A stretch of DNA of 51,738 bases, from positions 1 to 51,738 of the forward strand of contig JAFRSP010000044.1 in NCBI GenBank assembly GCA_017427525.1, in the 5' to 3' direction. The stretch is from Clostridia bacterium. GTDB taxonomy: Bacteria; Bacillota; Clostridia; Oscillospirales; Feifaniaceae. The position numbers and the translations under genes are program-made. Under the pieces are notes generated by a model. The model was not told the origin of the DNA and searched no databases. It worked only from the letters and a program-made list of their open reading frames with translations. Within the stretch, counting starts at the first letter, position 1; every line of letters begins with the position of its first letter. Below are positions 28,090 through 36,025 of this stretch, piece by piece.

Positions 28090-28491
28090 GTGATTTCCAC
28101 AAAAGGAAGGTATGCTCTGCGGGTGATGATCGATCTGGCCGAGCACGCAGACGAGGGATATGTTCCTCTGAAAGAGGTTGCCGACCGGCAGGAGATCTCG
28201 AAGAAATACCTGGAGATTATTGTGCGGGATCTGGTGAAGGGAAATCTGCTGATCGGAGCAAGCGGAAAAGGCGGGGGATACCGGCTTTGCCGCAAACCGG
28301 AGGAATACACGGTTTGGGAAATCTTAGAGTGCATGGAATGCTCCCTGGCAACGGTCGCCTGTCTGACGGATGGGGCGGTCCCCTGTCCAAGAGCGGCAGA
28401 CTGCAAAACCCTTCCCATGTGGGAGGAGTTTGACGGCATGGTGAAAGCCTATTTTACAGGCAAGCGGCTGAGCGACATGGTTTTACAGTAA
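28090..28491 (+). CDS. Rrf2 family transcriptional regulator
   Basis: A 133-residue winged-helix regulator (Rrf2 superfamily, which includes IscR and CymR). The N-terminal ISTKGRYALRVMIDLA and the recognition region QEISKKYLEIIVRDL followed by GASGKGGGYRL are diagnostic. Three Cys in CLTDGAVPCPRAADC (C-x7-C-x5-C) match the cluster-binding loop of IscR-like members; CymR itself lacks this. The GTG start has GGAGG upstream; the frame stays open far upstream through non-coding leader. It is divergent from the cysteine ABC operon, so control of that operon is likely but unproven. Confidence 0.93.
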   Translation: MISTKGRYALRVMIDLAEHADEGYVPLKEVADRQEISKKYLEIIVRDLVKGNLLIGASGKGGGYRLCRKPEEYTVWEILECMECSLATVACLTDGAVPCPRAADCKTLPMWEEFDGMVKAYFTGKRLSDMVLQ

Positions 28492-28555
28492 GGGGTGCGG
28501 GGAAGCCCGCTCAAAGCCTTCATACATATGCAGAGAAAAAAGATCCGAAAACAAA

Positions 28556-28602
28556 AACGCCCGTTTGAAAGAGCGCCTGCGCCTTCAAACAGGCGTTTTT
28601 TG
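28556..28602 (+). terminator. Terminator of the Rrf2 gene
   Basis: AACGCCCGTTTGAA (28556-28569) pairs with TTCAAACAGGCGTT (28584-28597) with one mismatch, followed by a T run. Its stem core recurs in the next hairpin. Confidence 0.85.
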
Positions 28603-28607
28603 CTGTG

Positions 28608-28645
28608 AAAACAATCAAAGGACGCCTGTTTCAAACCAGGCGTCC
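28608..28645 (-). terminator. Terminator after the 28663-29385 gene
   Basis: On the minus strand, GGACGCCTG/CAGGCGTCC (28620-28645) is followed by a broken T-rich tail, TTTGATTGTTTT. It is weaker than the neighbouring plus-strand terminator and shares its GCCTG core. Confidence 0.6.
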
Positions 28646-28662
28646 CTTGTTCCAGGAGAGTT

Positions 28663-29385
28663 TCAGGAGAAGGGCCCCTCCTCATGGGAGGGGGGAAGTT
28701 CCTGCAGCGAGGTGGTCTGTACCAGGTAGGTGAGAGCGTCCTCCTGCCAGGTTTCAACCCGCAGAGGAACGGCGTAGTAGAGGCTGATCCAGCAGCGCTC
28801 TTCTAGCGGAAGTTCACTGTCCTGATAGCTGACATAGACGGTCTGCTCTCCGTCGAGCACCTCATAGCGGCAGGTGAGCGATTCGGGAGGGAGCTTCAGA
28901 AGTGTGGTCAGATCCATCATGCCGATGGCGGCAAGCGGCGTAGTCGCGTCGCTTTTGGGTACCGAAACCGACGAGCCGTTGACGGTCAGGGTGAGGCGGC
29001 CGTTTTCACGCTTTAGGCCCCTCCGTACGATGCCGTATTCGAGCAGCTCCGAGAGAGCGTTTTCCCCCTCTTTCCGGTAGACCGCCGTGAAGCTGCGGGA
29101 GGAATCCCCTTCAAACACGGTGATGGAGCCGTCCCATAAAAGGCTCTCGGGCTCTGAAAGTTCAGACAACAGCGCAAGATATCCTTCCGCCGTCAGCGGC
29201 GTATCCAGAGAGATGGGTTCCTCCGGCATGGTGAGAGAGCGGTTGTTTGCAAATTCCTCCTCCGGCATGTCCACAATGGGAGAGTTGGCAGAGCTGTTCC
29301 ACAAAACATGCGCGCTCCAGAACAGCAGCGCCGCGGCGGCCATCACGGCAACCGTGATCAGAGAAAAACGGCCGGCGCGCTTCAC
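28663..29385 (-). CDS. Membrane-anchored extracytoplasmic protein, unknown
   Basis: A 240-residue protein with no family I recognise. A basic N-terminus and one membrane segment (about 8-29) suggest an external or periplasm-like C-terminal domain. The domain is rich in beta-prone sequence (RLTLTVNGSSVSVPKS, QTVYVSYQDSELPLEE), like small lipid- or ligand-binding folds. The start is GTG, overlapping the wecB stop (GTGA), with GGGGAGG upstream. It ends the wecA-wecB operon, so a role in envelope polysaccharide is likely, though unproven. Confidence 0.75.
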   Translation of the reverse strand: MKRAGRFSLITVAVMAAAALLFWSAHVLWNSSANSPIVDMPEEEFANNRSLTMPEEPISLDTPLTAEGYLALLSELSEPESLLWDGSITVFEGDSSRSFTAVYRKEGENALSELLEYGIVRRGLKRENGRLTLTVNGSSVSVPKSDATTPLAAIGMMDLTTLLKLPPESLTCRYEVLDGEQTVYVSYQDSELPLEERCWISLYYAVPLRVETWQEDALTYLVQTTSLQELPPSHEEGPFS

Positions 29386-30560
29386 GGGGAAACCTCCCCA
29401 AAAGGAGCGGGTGGAGCGTCCCGCAGCCCATAGACATACTCAATGGCGTCGGCAATGCGCCGGCAGGCCGCGCCGTCCCCATAGGGGTTCACGGCATGCG
29501 CCATGGTGGTGTAAGAGACTTCGTTCTCTAGCAGTTCACGCGCAGCTGCCGCGATCTCGCCGTATTCCACCCCGCAGAGGCGGGCGGTGCCGGCGCGGAC
29601 GGCTTCCGGTCGTTCGGTCTCACGGCGGAGCACCAGCACCGGCTTGCCCAGCGCCGGCGCCTCTTCCTGAAGGCCGCCGGAATCGGTCATGACAAAATGG
29701 CAGCGTGCGAGCAGGTTATGCATGTCTGCTGTGTCGAGCGGGGGCAGGAGCAGGAAATTGGGCAGCCCGGAAAGGACCGCATGAACCGGTTCGGAAACGG
29801 CGGGATTGGGGTGGACCGGATAGACAAAGGCGGTATCCGGATGGGCAAGCGCCAGATCGCGCAGAGCCGCACAGATGTTTTGCAGAGGCTGTCCCAGGTT
29901 CTCCCGCCGATGGACCGTGACCACCACGGTGCGGGAATAGTCGGAGAGGATCCGTTCCAGCGCGCTTTGGGAAAAACGATGGTCGGACCGCACTGTATAC
30001 GCCAGCGCATCGATCACGGTGTTTCCGGTGACAAAGACGTTGTCGAGAATATGTTCCTGTGCCAGCGCGGCGGCATTGGATGCTGTGGGAGCGAAGTGCA
30101 GAGAGGCGAGCTGCCCCGTCACGAGACGGTTTCCCTCCTCGGGGAAGGGAGAGGCCTTGTTGTAAGTACGAAGTCCGGCCTCCACGTGGCCGATCGCCTT
30201 TTTGGAATAGAAAGCGGTGAGCGCCGCCGCAGCCGTGGTGGTGGTGTCGCCGTGCACCAGCACGAGATCGGCGGGGTAGTTCGCCAAAACTTCGGCGAGG
30301 CCCGAGATGATCCTGGAGGCGATACCGCACAGGCTCTGGCTCTGCTGCATGACGTTGAGGTCAAAATCCGGCGTGAGGCCAAAGTGGCGGTTGACAAGAT
30401 CGAGAAGCTCGCGGTGCTGGGCCGTAACGCAGACGGCGCAGGAGATCTGCTCTCTGCGGCGAAGCTCCTTCACAAGCGGGGCCATTTTGATCGCCTCCGG
30501 ACGCGTACCGAAAACGGCCAGCACCCGCAGGGGAGTCTGGCCGGCAATCAGCTTGTTCAT
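29382..30560 (-). CDS. wecB: UDP-N-acetylglucosamine 2-epimerase (non-hydrolysing)
   Basis: Interconverts UDP-GlcNAc and UDP-ManNAc, giving ManNAc for wall teichoic acid linkers or exopolysaccharide. The motifs VFGTRPEAIKMAPLV, HVEAGLRTYNK, HRRENLGQPL and TDSGGLQEEAP are all present. Length is 392 residues. The ATG at 30560 has AAGGAG nine bases ahead and overlaps the wecA stop (ATGA). It is coupled with the lipid-linked GlcNAc transferase gene upstream. Confidence 0.96.
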   Translation of the reverse strand: MNKLIAGQTPLRVLAVFGTRPEAIKMAPLVKELRRREQISCAVCVTAQHRELLDLVNRHFGLTPDFDLNVMQQSQSLCGIASRIISGLAEVLANYPADLVLVHGDTTTTAAAALTAFYSKKAIGHVEAGLRTYNKASPFPEEGNRLVTGQLASLHFAPTASNAAALAQEHILDNVFVTGNTVIDALAYTVRSDHRFSQSALERILSDYSRTVVVTVHRRENLGQPLQNICAALRDLALAHPDTAFVYPVHPNPAVSEPVHAVLSGLPNFLLLPPLDTADMHNLLARCHFVMTDSGGLQEEAPALGKPVLVLRRETERPEAVRAGTARLCGVEYGEIAAAARELLENEVSYTTMAHAVNPYGDGAACRRIADAIEYVYGLRDAPPAPFGEVSP

Positions 30561-31645
30561 AAGCGCTTCTCCTTTGATTCGCTGCCGCTTTGATTGGGAT
30601 GCGGCAAAGCGGCACGGTGGTGATTCAGAATCTTGAAGGCAGAGGCTGCCAGGATCAGGGCGCACCCGATCCCCAGCAGCGCTTTGGAAAGCGTGGTGGT
30701 TGTGAGCAGCACGGCCGAGAGCCCAAGCAGCGCCGACACCACATACAGGATGGCCACAGCCTGCTGCTGTGAGAAGCCCATATCGATCAAACGGTGGTGC
30801 AGATGGCCGCGGTCAGCCTCCATGGGGGAATGGCCCGAGAGCACGCGGCGGAAAATGGCAAAAGCCGTGTCGAAAATCGGAAGACCGAAGATCAAAAAGG
30901 GGATGAAAAAACTGATGACGGCATACATCTTGAAGAGCCCCTGCACGGAGAGGGTCGCCAAGATATAACCGAGGAAGGTAGCTCCGGTATCGCCCATGAA
31001 GATCTTGGCAGGATTGCGGTTATAGGGGAAGAATCCAAGGCAGGCACCGCACAGGATGGAGGCCAGCAGGGCGATATCGCCTTCGCTGACCAGAACGGCA
31101 ATGACCAGGATCGAAAAGGTGCCGATGGAAGACACGCCCACCGCAAGCCCGTCCAGCCCGTCGATGAAATTCACGGCGTTGGTCATACCGACGATCCAAA
31201 GGAGGGTGAGCGGAATCGAAAAAATACCGAGACTCATGTATGGCCGGGAGGAGAAGATGTTGAAATTGGTGACAACGTCGACCCGAACGCCGCAGGAGAT
31301 GGGGATGAGCGCCGCGAGGATCTGCACCACGAATTTCGGCTTTGCGGGCAGGGCGACCACGTCGTCCACCACGCCCATCACCACGATGACCACGGCGCCA
31401 AGCAGGGTGCCGCGCAGCGCGGCGGTCATGGGGCAGAAAAGCAGAGTGGTAAAGAGAAAGGAAAGGAAAATAGCGAGCCCCCCAAGCCGGGGGATAGGGT
31501 GCTTGTGCATCCTTCGCATATCCTTCGGAACGTCGATCGCACCGATGCGTCCGGCCAGATCTTTAACGGGGGGCGTCAGCAAAAACGCAAGAACCGCTGC
31601 CATGGCAAACGCGGCAAATAGACTGTAGTAAGACGAAGCCGTCAT
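30557..31645 (-). CDS. wecA: Undecaprenyl-phosphate GlcNAc-1-phosphate transferase (WecA/TagO-like)
   Basis: Starts lipid-linked polymer assembly by moving GlcNAc-1-P onto undecaprenyl phosphate at the membrane. There are about ten membrane segments in 362 residues. The catalytic VVDDVVALPAKPKF, NAVNFIDGLDGLA and FMGDTGATFLGY loops and the C-terminal RGHLHHRLIDMG loop are typical of the MraY/WecA family, and the last favours WecA/TagO over MraY. With wecB it makes the start of a ManNAc-GlcNAc linkage unit, as in wall teichoic acid. Confidence 0.95.
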   Translation of the reverse strand: MTASSYYSLFAAFAMAAVLAFLLTPPVKDLAGRIGAIDVPKDMRRMHKHPIPRLGGLAIFLSFLFTTLLFCPMTAALRGTLLGAVVIVVMGVVDDVVALPAKPKFVVQILAALIPISCGVRVDVVTNFNIFSSRPYMSLGIFSIPLTLLWIVGMTNAVNFIDGLDGLAVGVSSIGTFSILVIAVLVSEGDIALLASILCGACLGFFPYNRNPAKIFMGDTGATFLGYILATLSVQGLFKMYAVISFFIPFLIFGLPIFDTAFAIFRRVLSGHSPMEADRGHLHHRLIDMGFSQQQAVAILYVVSALLGLSAVLLTTTTLSKALLGIGCALILAASAFKILNHHRAALPHPNQSGSESKEKRL

Positions 31646-31798
31646 AGAGAACCTCCGAAAACCGGAATTGTCAAATCAGAGCAAAAGCGGAGAATGGCGG
31701 CGCAGAAAGACAGGCGCCGTTTCCCGCTGGGGCAAGGGAGTGCGGCACAGACAGACGGCCGAGAACTTCAAACTCCCAACAAAACCCCATTTTATCTT

Positions 31799-31826
31799 AT
31801 TGTAACGGTTTTTCCTGTAAAAGCAA
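31799..31826 (-). promoter_or_regulatory. Possible promoter for the wecA operon
   Basis: On the minus strand, TTGCTT (31821-31826) and TACAAT (31799-31804) are 16 bases apart, in an A/T-rich block about 150 bases before wecA. A hairpin AACGGTT/AACCGTT covers the same stretch. Confidence 0.35.
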
Positions 31827-31884
31827 CCGTTAATTTGAGAACACGATGATTTTTCTCGGTCTTGCAGGGAGGAAATTCCCCTGA

Positions 31885-33018
31885 TCAGGCGGGATTGTCC
31901 GCCTGTTCGGCGGACTGGGCCGGAGGGTCCGTCTGCTTGATGCGCAAACGCTGCCGTTCCCGCCAAGAGCCGTTGGTCATGAGGATGCCGTTGAGTTCGG
32001 CCCCCACCATGAGCAGCACACCGAAGAAATACAGCCAGAGCAGCAAAACGATCACGCCGCACAGCGAGCCATAGAGCAGGGAGTACCGTGCCGCATACGT
32101 CACATAGAGAGAGAAGAGCCAGGAGAAGAGGATCCACAGCACAAAGATCACGATGCTGCCTGGCAGGGCCTCACGAAGGGTCATTTTGCGGTTTGGGGCT
32201 CCGGTATAGAGCAGCAAAAGAAAGACGAAGAGCAGCGCAGCGGGGATGAGGCGGCGCATCAGGCGCCAAAATAGTGCAAGTGACGAGAGCGAAGGAAAGA
32301 GGCTGCACAAAACCAGAATCAACCGGTCGCCGACCACGGAGAAAACCAGGGAGAGAAGGATAGAGAGCAGCATAGCTCCCGTCATGAGAAAAGAGAAGAT
32401 GCTCCGTCTTGCAACCTTTCGGGGAGGAAGACGCATGGCGCGGTTGACAGACACCTCCAGAGAGCGGGCAGTGCGTGAGACAAAGAGAAAGGTCAGAAAG
32501 AGACCTGTCAGCAGCATGGAAAGGGAACTGTTGTTTTTCAGATAAGCGTAATAGCCGGTCAGCAGCTGTTCGATCTCGGCAGGGATCAGAGAGGCATTTT
32601 CAGCGCTGAAAGCCGGAAGGACAGGGAGCATCGGCACAAGAGAGCTCATAAGGATGAGCAAGGCGAGCAGGGAGAAGAGGAAAAAATAGGCGAGCGACGC
32701 GCCGGACTCATAGATCCTGTCGTTGAAAAAGCGCCCGATCAGGCGGTAGAGGGTGTGAAAACTCCGATATTTTGAAAAACGGGGATACAGGCGAAGATAC
32801 AGCCGGTTGTAAGGCGTGAGGGTGCGGAGCGAGGGCTCCTGCACGGCAGATGCGTCGGGTCTTGAAAAAGCAGAGGCAGCGCCGGAGTCGCTTTTGTCGG
32901 CGGAAAAGGCAAAAACCGGCAGCAGGCCTTTTGATGGCGTCGGCGCGGGCAAGAACGCTGGAGAGATTTGGGCGGCGGCAAAAACGACGCGCAAATCAAA
33001 ACGCGGTGAAATCAACAT
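31885..33018 (-). CDS. YihY/virulence factor BrkB family membrane protein
   Basis: A 377-residue integral membrane protein of the YihY family, function not established (a transport or export role has been proposed). About six membrane segments lie between 105 and 345. The family loop GASLAYFFLFSLLALLILM is near 105, and YGSLCGVIVLLLWLYF near 320. The first 85 residues are hydrophilic and unlike the family, so they may be an added cytoplasmic tail. GGAGG lies eight bases before the ATG, which supports this long start. It is probably a single-gene unit. Confidence 0.9.
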   Translation of the reverse strand: MLISPRFDLRVVFAAAQISPAFLPAPTPSKGLLPVFAFSADKSDSGAASAFSRPDASAVQEPSLRTLTPYNRLYLRLYPRFSKYRSFHTLYRLIGRFFNDRIYESGASLAYFFLFSLLALLILMSSLVPMLPVLPAFSAENASLIPAEIEQLLTGYYAYLKNNSSLSMLLTGLFLTFLFVSRTARSLEVSVNRAMRLPPRKVARRSIFSFLMTGAMLLSILLSLVFSVVGDRLILVLCSLFPSLSSLALFWRLMRRLIPAALLFVFLLLLYTGAPNRKMTLREALPGSIVIFVLWILFSWLFSLYVTYAARYSLLYGSLCGVIVLLLWLYFFGVLLMVGAELNGILMTNGSWRERQRLRIKQTDPPAQSAEQADNPA

Positions 33019-33091
33019 GCAAAAAACCTCCGAAGCAGGGAATCCTAAGGCAAAGAACCGTTTTCTTTAACGCTTCTTTTATGGTAACGGC

Positions 33092-33119
33092 TTGAGAAAG
33101 AAAAAACCGCCTGTATAAC
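33092..33119 (+). promoter_or_regulatory. Possible promoter for the 33229 lipoprotein gene
   Basis: TTGAGA (33092-33097) and TATAAC (33114-33119), 16 bases apart, about 110 bases before the start codon. Confidence 0.45.
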
Positions 33120-33228
33120 ATGCCCTGTATGGGGCGGTCTATGCGAATGAGAGGATTTCTCGTGGGGAAGGATAGCTACTGGGAAGCGAATCCCAACAGG
33201 GGGGCAATATCAGAGCAAGGAGGGAAAA

Positions 33229-33630
33229 ATGGACATGCAAAGAGAAAAATGGTTCACGGCTTTTCTGCTTTTGCCGCTTGTTTTGTCGCTTGCAGGCTGC
33301 GGGGAACAGCAGGAGTTCGGCGGCGTAAGCGAATCCAGGCAGCACGGCCTTGAATTGCCAGCCGCGCGGGAAGACATGCCGGATATCGGCTGGGAAGAAT
33401 TCACCGATTTGGGGCATACGGCCTTTCAAAACAGCGGAAATGCCGCTTTGATCGAAAAACAGATTTGGGAAGCGTCATACCGCAGAGGAAAGGTCTTCAG
33501 CTTTGAGGGAGAGAATCTGCCCGGCAGAGAGCCCGAACGGGACGAAGACTATCGTTCCCCGGAGGATGCGGATCGGGAACTGTCCGAAAGGATCGCAGAC
33601 CTTCCCTGGGGAATGGCCATAGAGCCCTGA
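33229..33630 (+). CDS. Small lipoprotein, unknown
   Basis: A 133-residue protein with a lipobox SLAGC, so Cys24 is probably lipidated. The mature part is acidic and polar (GENLPGREPERDEDYRSPED) with no domain I know. AAGGAGG precedes the ATG by five bases. The next gene encodes a cell-wall amidase, which hints at an envelope role. Confidence 0.75.
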   Translation: MDMQREKWFTAFLLLPLVLSLAGCGEQQEFGGVSESRQHGLELPAAREDMPDIGWEEFTDLGHTAFQNSGNAALIEKQIWEASYRRGKVFSFEGENLPGREPERDEDYRSPEDADRELSERIADLPWGMAIEP

Positions 33631-33807
33631 GACGTTCAGACCGCAGGAAAAATCGGGAAGACACAGCATCGCCGTTTCCGCCGCGCACGGGCTTTGCCTT
33701 GCGCGGCGGCGGATTTTGCAGAAAGAACCGCGGACCTGCACACGGGCTCCGGTCTTTGCATAAAAAGAAAAAGAAACCATACCAAAACCAAAAGGAGGAA
33801 CCCCCAC

Positions 33808-34551
33808 TTGCCGAGTATTTTTTTAAGTCCTTCCACCCAGGAATGGAACCCCTACTTAACCGTCGGCAATGAAGAATACTGGATGAACCTGATTGCCGAC
33901 GCCATGGAACCCTATTTGATTGCCAGCGGGATCTCCTTTACCCGCAACGACCGCAACGCGCCGCTGGGGCAGGCCATTGCACAGTCCAATGCAGGGAACT
34001 ATGCGCTGCATCTTGCGCTGCACTCCAACGCCGCGCCTGAGAATCTGGCCGGTCGGCTGCAGGGGATCGACGCCTATTACTACGCAAACAGCGCCCGTGG
34101 ACGGAATGCGGCGGAGATTCTGGCAAGGAATCTGAAAACGATCTATCCCGACCCCTCTCTGGTCAAAACGGTGGGCACCACCGAGCTCGCCGAGCTCTCG
34201 CGCACCCGGGCGCCGGCCGTACTCATCGAGTTGGGATATCACGACAACCCGGAGGATGAGGCGTGGATCAGGAACAATATCGTGGCCATTGCGAGGAATC
34301 TGGTGCAGGGGCTCACGGTCTACTTCGGCATTCCCTTTGTGGAACCGCAGGGCGTGCGCTATGGAACGGTCACCACCGAGGAGACGCCGCTGATGCTGCG
34401 CAACCGTCCTGATATCGAGGCCGAGATCATCGCCCGCATTCCGCGCGGCACGCGCCTGCCGATTTATGGAAGCGTAGGAGAGTGGTATGTCGTCAGCTAT
34501 CAGGGCAGGGAAGGATACGCCTTCTCCGACTATATTACGCCGGAAGGATAA
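33808..34551 (+). CDS. N-acetylmuramoyl-L-alanine amidase, atypical Amidase_3, with SH3-like domain
   Basis: Probably cuts the MurNAc to L-Ala bond of peptidoglycan. The Amidase_3 domain spans about 1-175. Zn-ligand candidates Glu22/23 in GNEEYW and His72 in LALHSNAAP are present, as is the catalytic Glu141 in LIELGYHDN. The usual first motif with a His (GHGG) is replaced by LSPSTQEW, so the first Zn ligand is missing or supplied elsewhere. A C-terminal SH3-like domain (about 185-247) may bind wall. The start is TTG at 33808 with AAGGAGG upstream. No signal peptide is seen, so export is unexplained. Confidence 0.85.
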   Translation: MPSIFLSPSTQEWNPYLTVGNEEYWMNLIADAMEPYLIASGISFTRNDRNAPLGQAIAQSNAGNYALHLALHSNAAPENLAGRLQGIDAYYYANSARGRNAAEILARNLKTIYPDPSLVKTVGTTELAELSRTRAPAVLIELGYHDNPEDEAWIRNNIVAIARNLVQGLTVYFGIPFVEPQGVRYGTVTTEETPLMLRNRPDIEAEIIARIPRGTRLPIYGSVGEWYVVSYQGREGYAFSDYITPEG

Positions 34552-34697
34552 ACCTGAGCGCAGGGCGAGACCCGCCAGTCAGACGAGGCCCCTTTTTCGT
34601 TTGGTCGGAAGAAAAGGCGCGCAGGTTCCCGAAGGGGAAGGCCGGCCTGTCAGCCCTGGCGGCAAAGCGATGCATTTTTCAGATCTGCCCCGATGTT

Positions 34698-34730
34698 GCG
34701 CTGCGGTAGCATTTGCCGCAGCGCGTTTTT
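34698..34730 (+). terminator. Terminator after the amidase gene
   Basis: GCGCTGCGG/CCGCAGCGC (9 bp, nine-base loop) followed by GTTTTT. It lies 147 bases after the amidase stop. Confidence 0.82.
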
Positions 34731-34792
34731 GTGCGTTTTTCCCCTTTGCGGGGGCGGCTGCGGATTTTTCGGCATTCCTCTTTTGCTTCGTC

Positions 34793-34822
34793 TTGCTGAA
34801 AGGCGCCGCCGCATGGTATACT
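34793..34822 (+). promoter_or_regulatory. Promoter for the MBL hydrolase gene
   Basis: TTGCTG (34793-34798) and TATACT (34817-34822), 18 bases apart, 40 bases before the ATG. Confidence 0.6.
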
Positions 34823-34862
34823 GACAGCGTCAAAGAAAACTTGACGGAAAGAGGGAAGAGGA

Positions 34863-35849
34863 ATGGAGATCAAAAAGCTCTGTGACAAAATCTATCAGGT
34901 GGGACTCCCGCTTCGCGGAAATCCGCTCAAGGAGCTCAACTGCTGTATCATCAAGGGAGAGACGCGCAATCTTGTGGTCGACACCGCCTTTAACCAAGAG
35001 GAGGCGAAGGGCATTCTGCTTGAGGCGCTGAAGGAGCTCGACTGTCCGCTCGAGAAGACCGACAGTTTTCTCACGCACTGCCATTCCGACCACTCCGGAC
35101 TGCTCTATGCGATCAAAACGCCGGAAAACTGCTGCTATGCCAGCCGGATCGACGGCGACATGGTCAATGCGCCCTATCGTCCCGGCTACCGCAACGAGGG
35201 AATGGCGGCAGCCGGTCCCAGAATGGGATTTGTGCAAACGGCGACCGAGCTGGCCAACGCCCATCCGGCGGCGGCCAACCGCTGTCCGCAGCCGATCGAA
35301 TTCACCTTCGTCGAGGAGGGCGACGTCATCGATCTGGGGGGCTTCCGTTTCGAGGTCGTCGATCTCTCAGGCCACTCTCCGGGGCAGATCGGCCTCTATG
35401 AGCGGGAGAAGCACATCCTGTTTGTGGGCGACCACATTCTCGGAAAGATCACGCCCAACATCACCTATTGGAACGACGACTTCGATGCGCTGGCCGTCTA
35501 TCTGAAAAACCTGAAAAAGGTTCGCGGGATGCGGGTGGAGCACATGTTCGGCGCCCATCGCTTCCATGTGTCAAGCCACACGGAACGCATCGACCAGCTT
35601 CTGGCGCACCACGAGCGCCGTTTGAATGAGGTCCGCGCCCTGCTACGGGAGGGCCGCTCCACCGCGTTTGAGGTGGCGGCCGGTATGCATTGGGATTTCG
35701 GCGGCGGGGTCTTTTTGGAATTCCCGCTGACCCAGCAATGGTTCGCGGCCGGAGAGGCGCTGGCCCATCTGGAATACCTCTACCACGTGGGCGAGGCGAA
35801 GCGGGTGAGAGAGGATCGCCTGCTGCGCTACAGCCCGGCCCAAGGCTGA
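34863..35849 (+). CDS. MBL-fold metallo-hydrolase
   Basis: A 328-residue protein of the glyoxalase II/LACTB2-like part of the metallo-beta-lactamase superfamily. The ligand set is complete: THCHSDHSG (about 71-79), the His in DLSGHSPGQ, the Asp in FVGDHILG, and the final His in FGAHRFH. A C-terminal helical region after 240 resembles a winged-helix tail. The substrate is unknown. It has its own promoter and an AAGAGG-type ribosome site. It is likely cytoplasmic. Confidence 0.9.
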   Translation: MEIKKLCDKIYQVGLPLRGNPLKELNCCIIKGETRNLVVDTAFNQEEAKGILLEALKELDCPLEKTDSFLTHCHSDHSGLLYAIKTPENCCYASRIDGDMVNAPYRPGYRNEGMAAAGPRMGFVQTATELANAHPAAANRCPQPIEFTFVEEGDVIDLGGFRFEVVDLSGHSPGQIGLYEREKHILFVGDHILGKITPNITYWNDDFDALAVYLKNLKKVRGMRVEHMFGAHRFHVSSHTERIDQLLAHHERRLNEVRALLREGRSTAFEVAAGMHWDFGGGVFLEFPLTQQWFAAGEALAHLEYLYHVGEAKRVREDRLLRYSPAQG

Positions 35850-35894
35850 CGCGATAGACCGGAAAAAACAGGGCCTGCCGCGGCGGGACAAAAC

Positions 35895-35923
35895 TTGCAC
35901 AGAATACGGAAAAGTGTTATACT
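35895..35923 (+). promoter_or_regulatory. Promoter for pepD
   Basis: TTGCAC (35895-35900) and TATACT (35918-35923) with 17-base spacing, about 100 bases before the pepD ATG. Confidence 0.68.
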
Positions 35924-36025
35924 AAAGAAGTGGAAATCTCTGAGAGAAGCGGCGACAGGCACCGTATGGGAATTGCCCGTTTGCGCCGGACGCCGCGCAG
36001 GAAAAAGCATAAAGGAGAGAACGGC

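Larger units (their letters stand above)
34552..34862 (+). other. 311-base intergenic region after the amidase gene
   Basis: No gene seen. It holds a terminator (34698-34730) and the promoter of the next gene (34793-34822), listed separately; the rest has no structure I can name. Confidence 0.5.
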
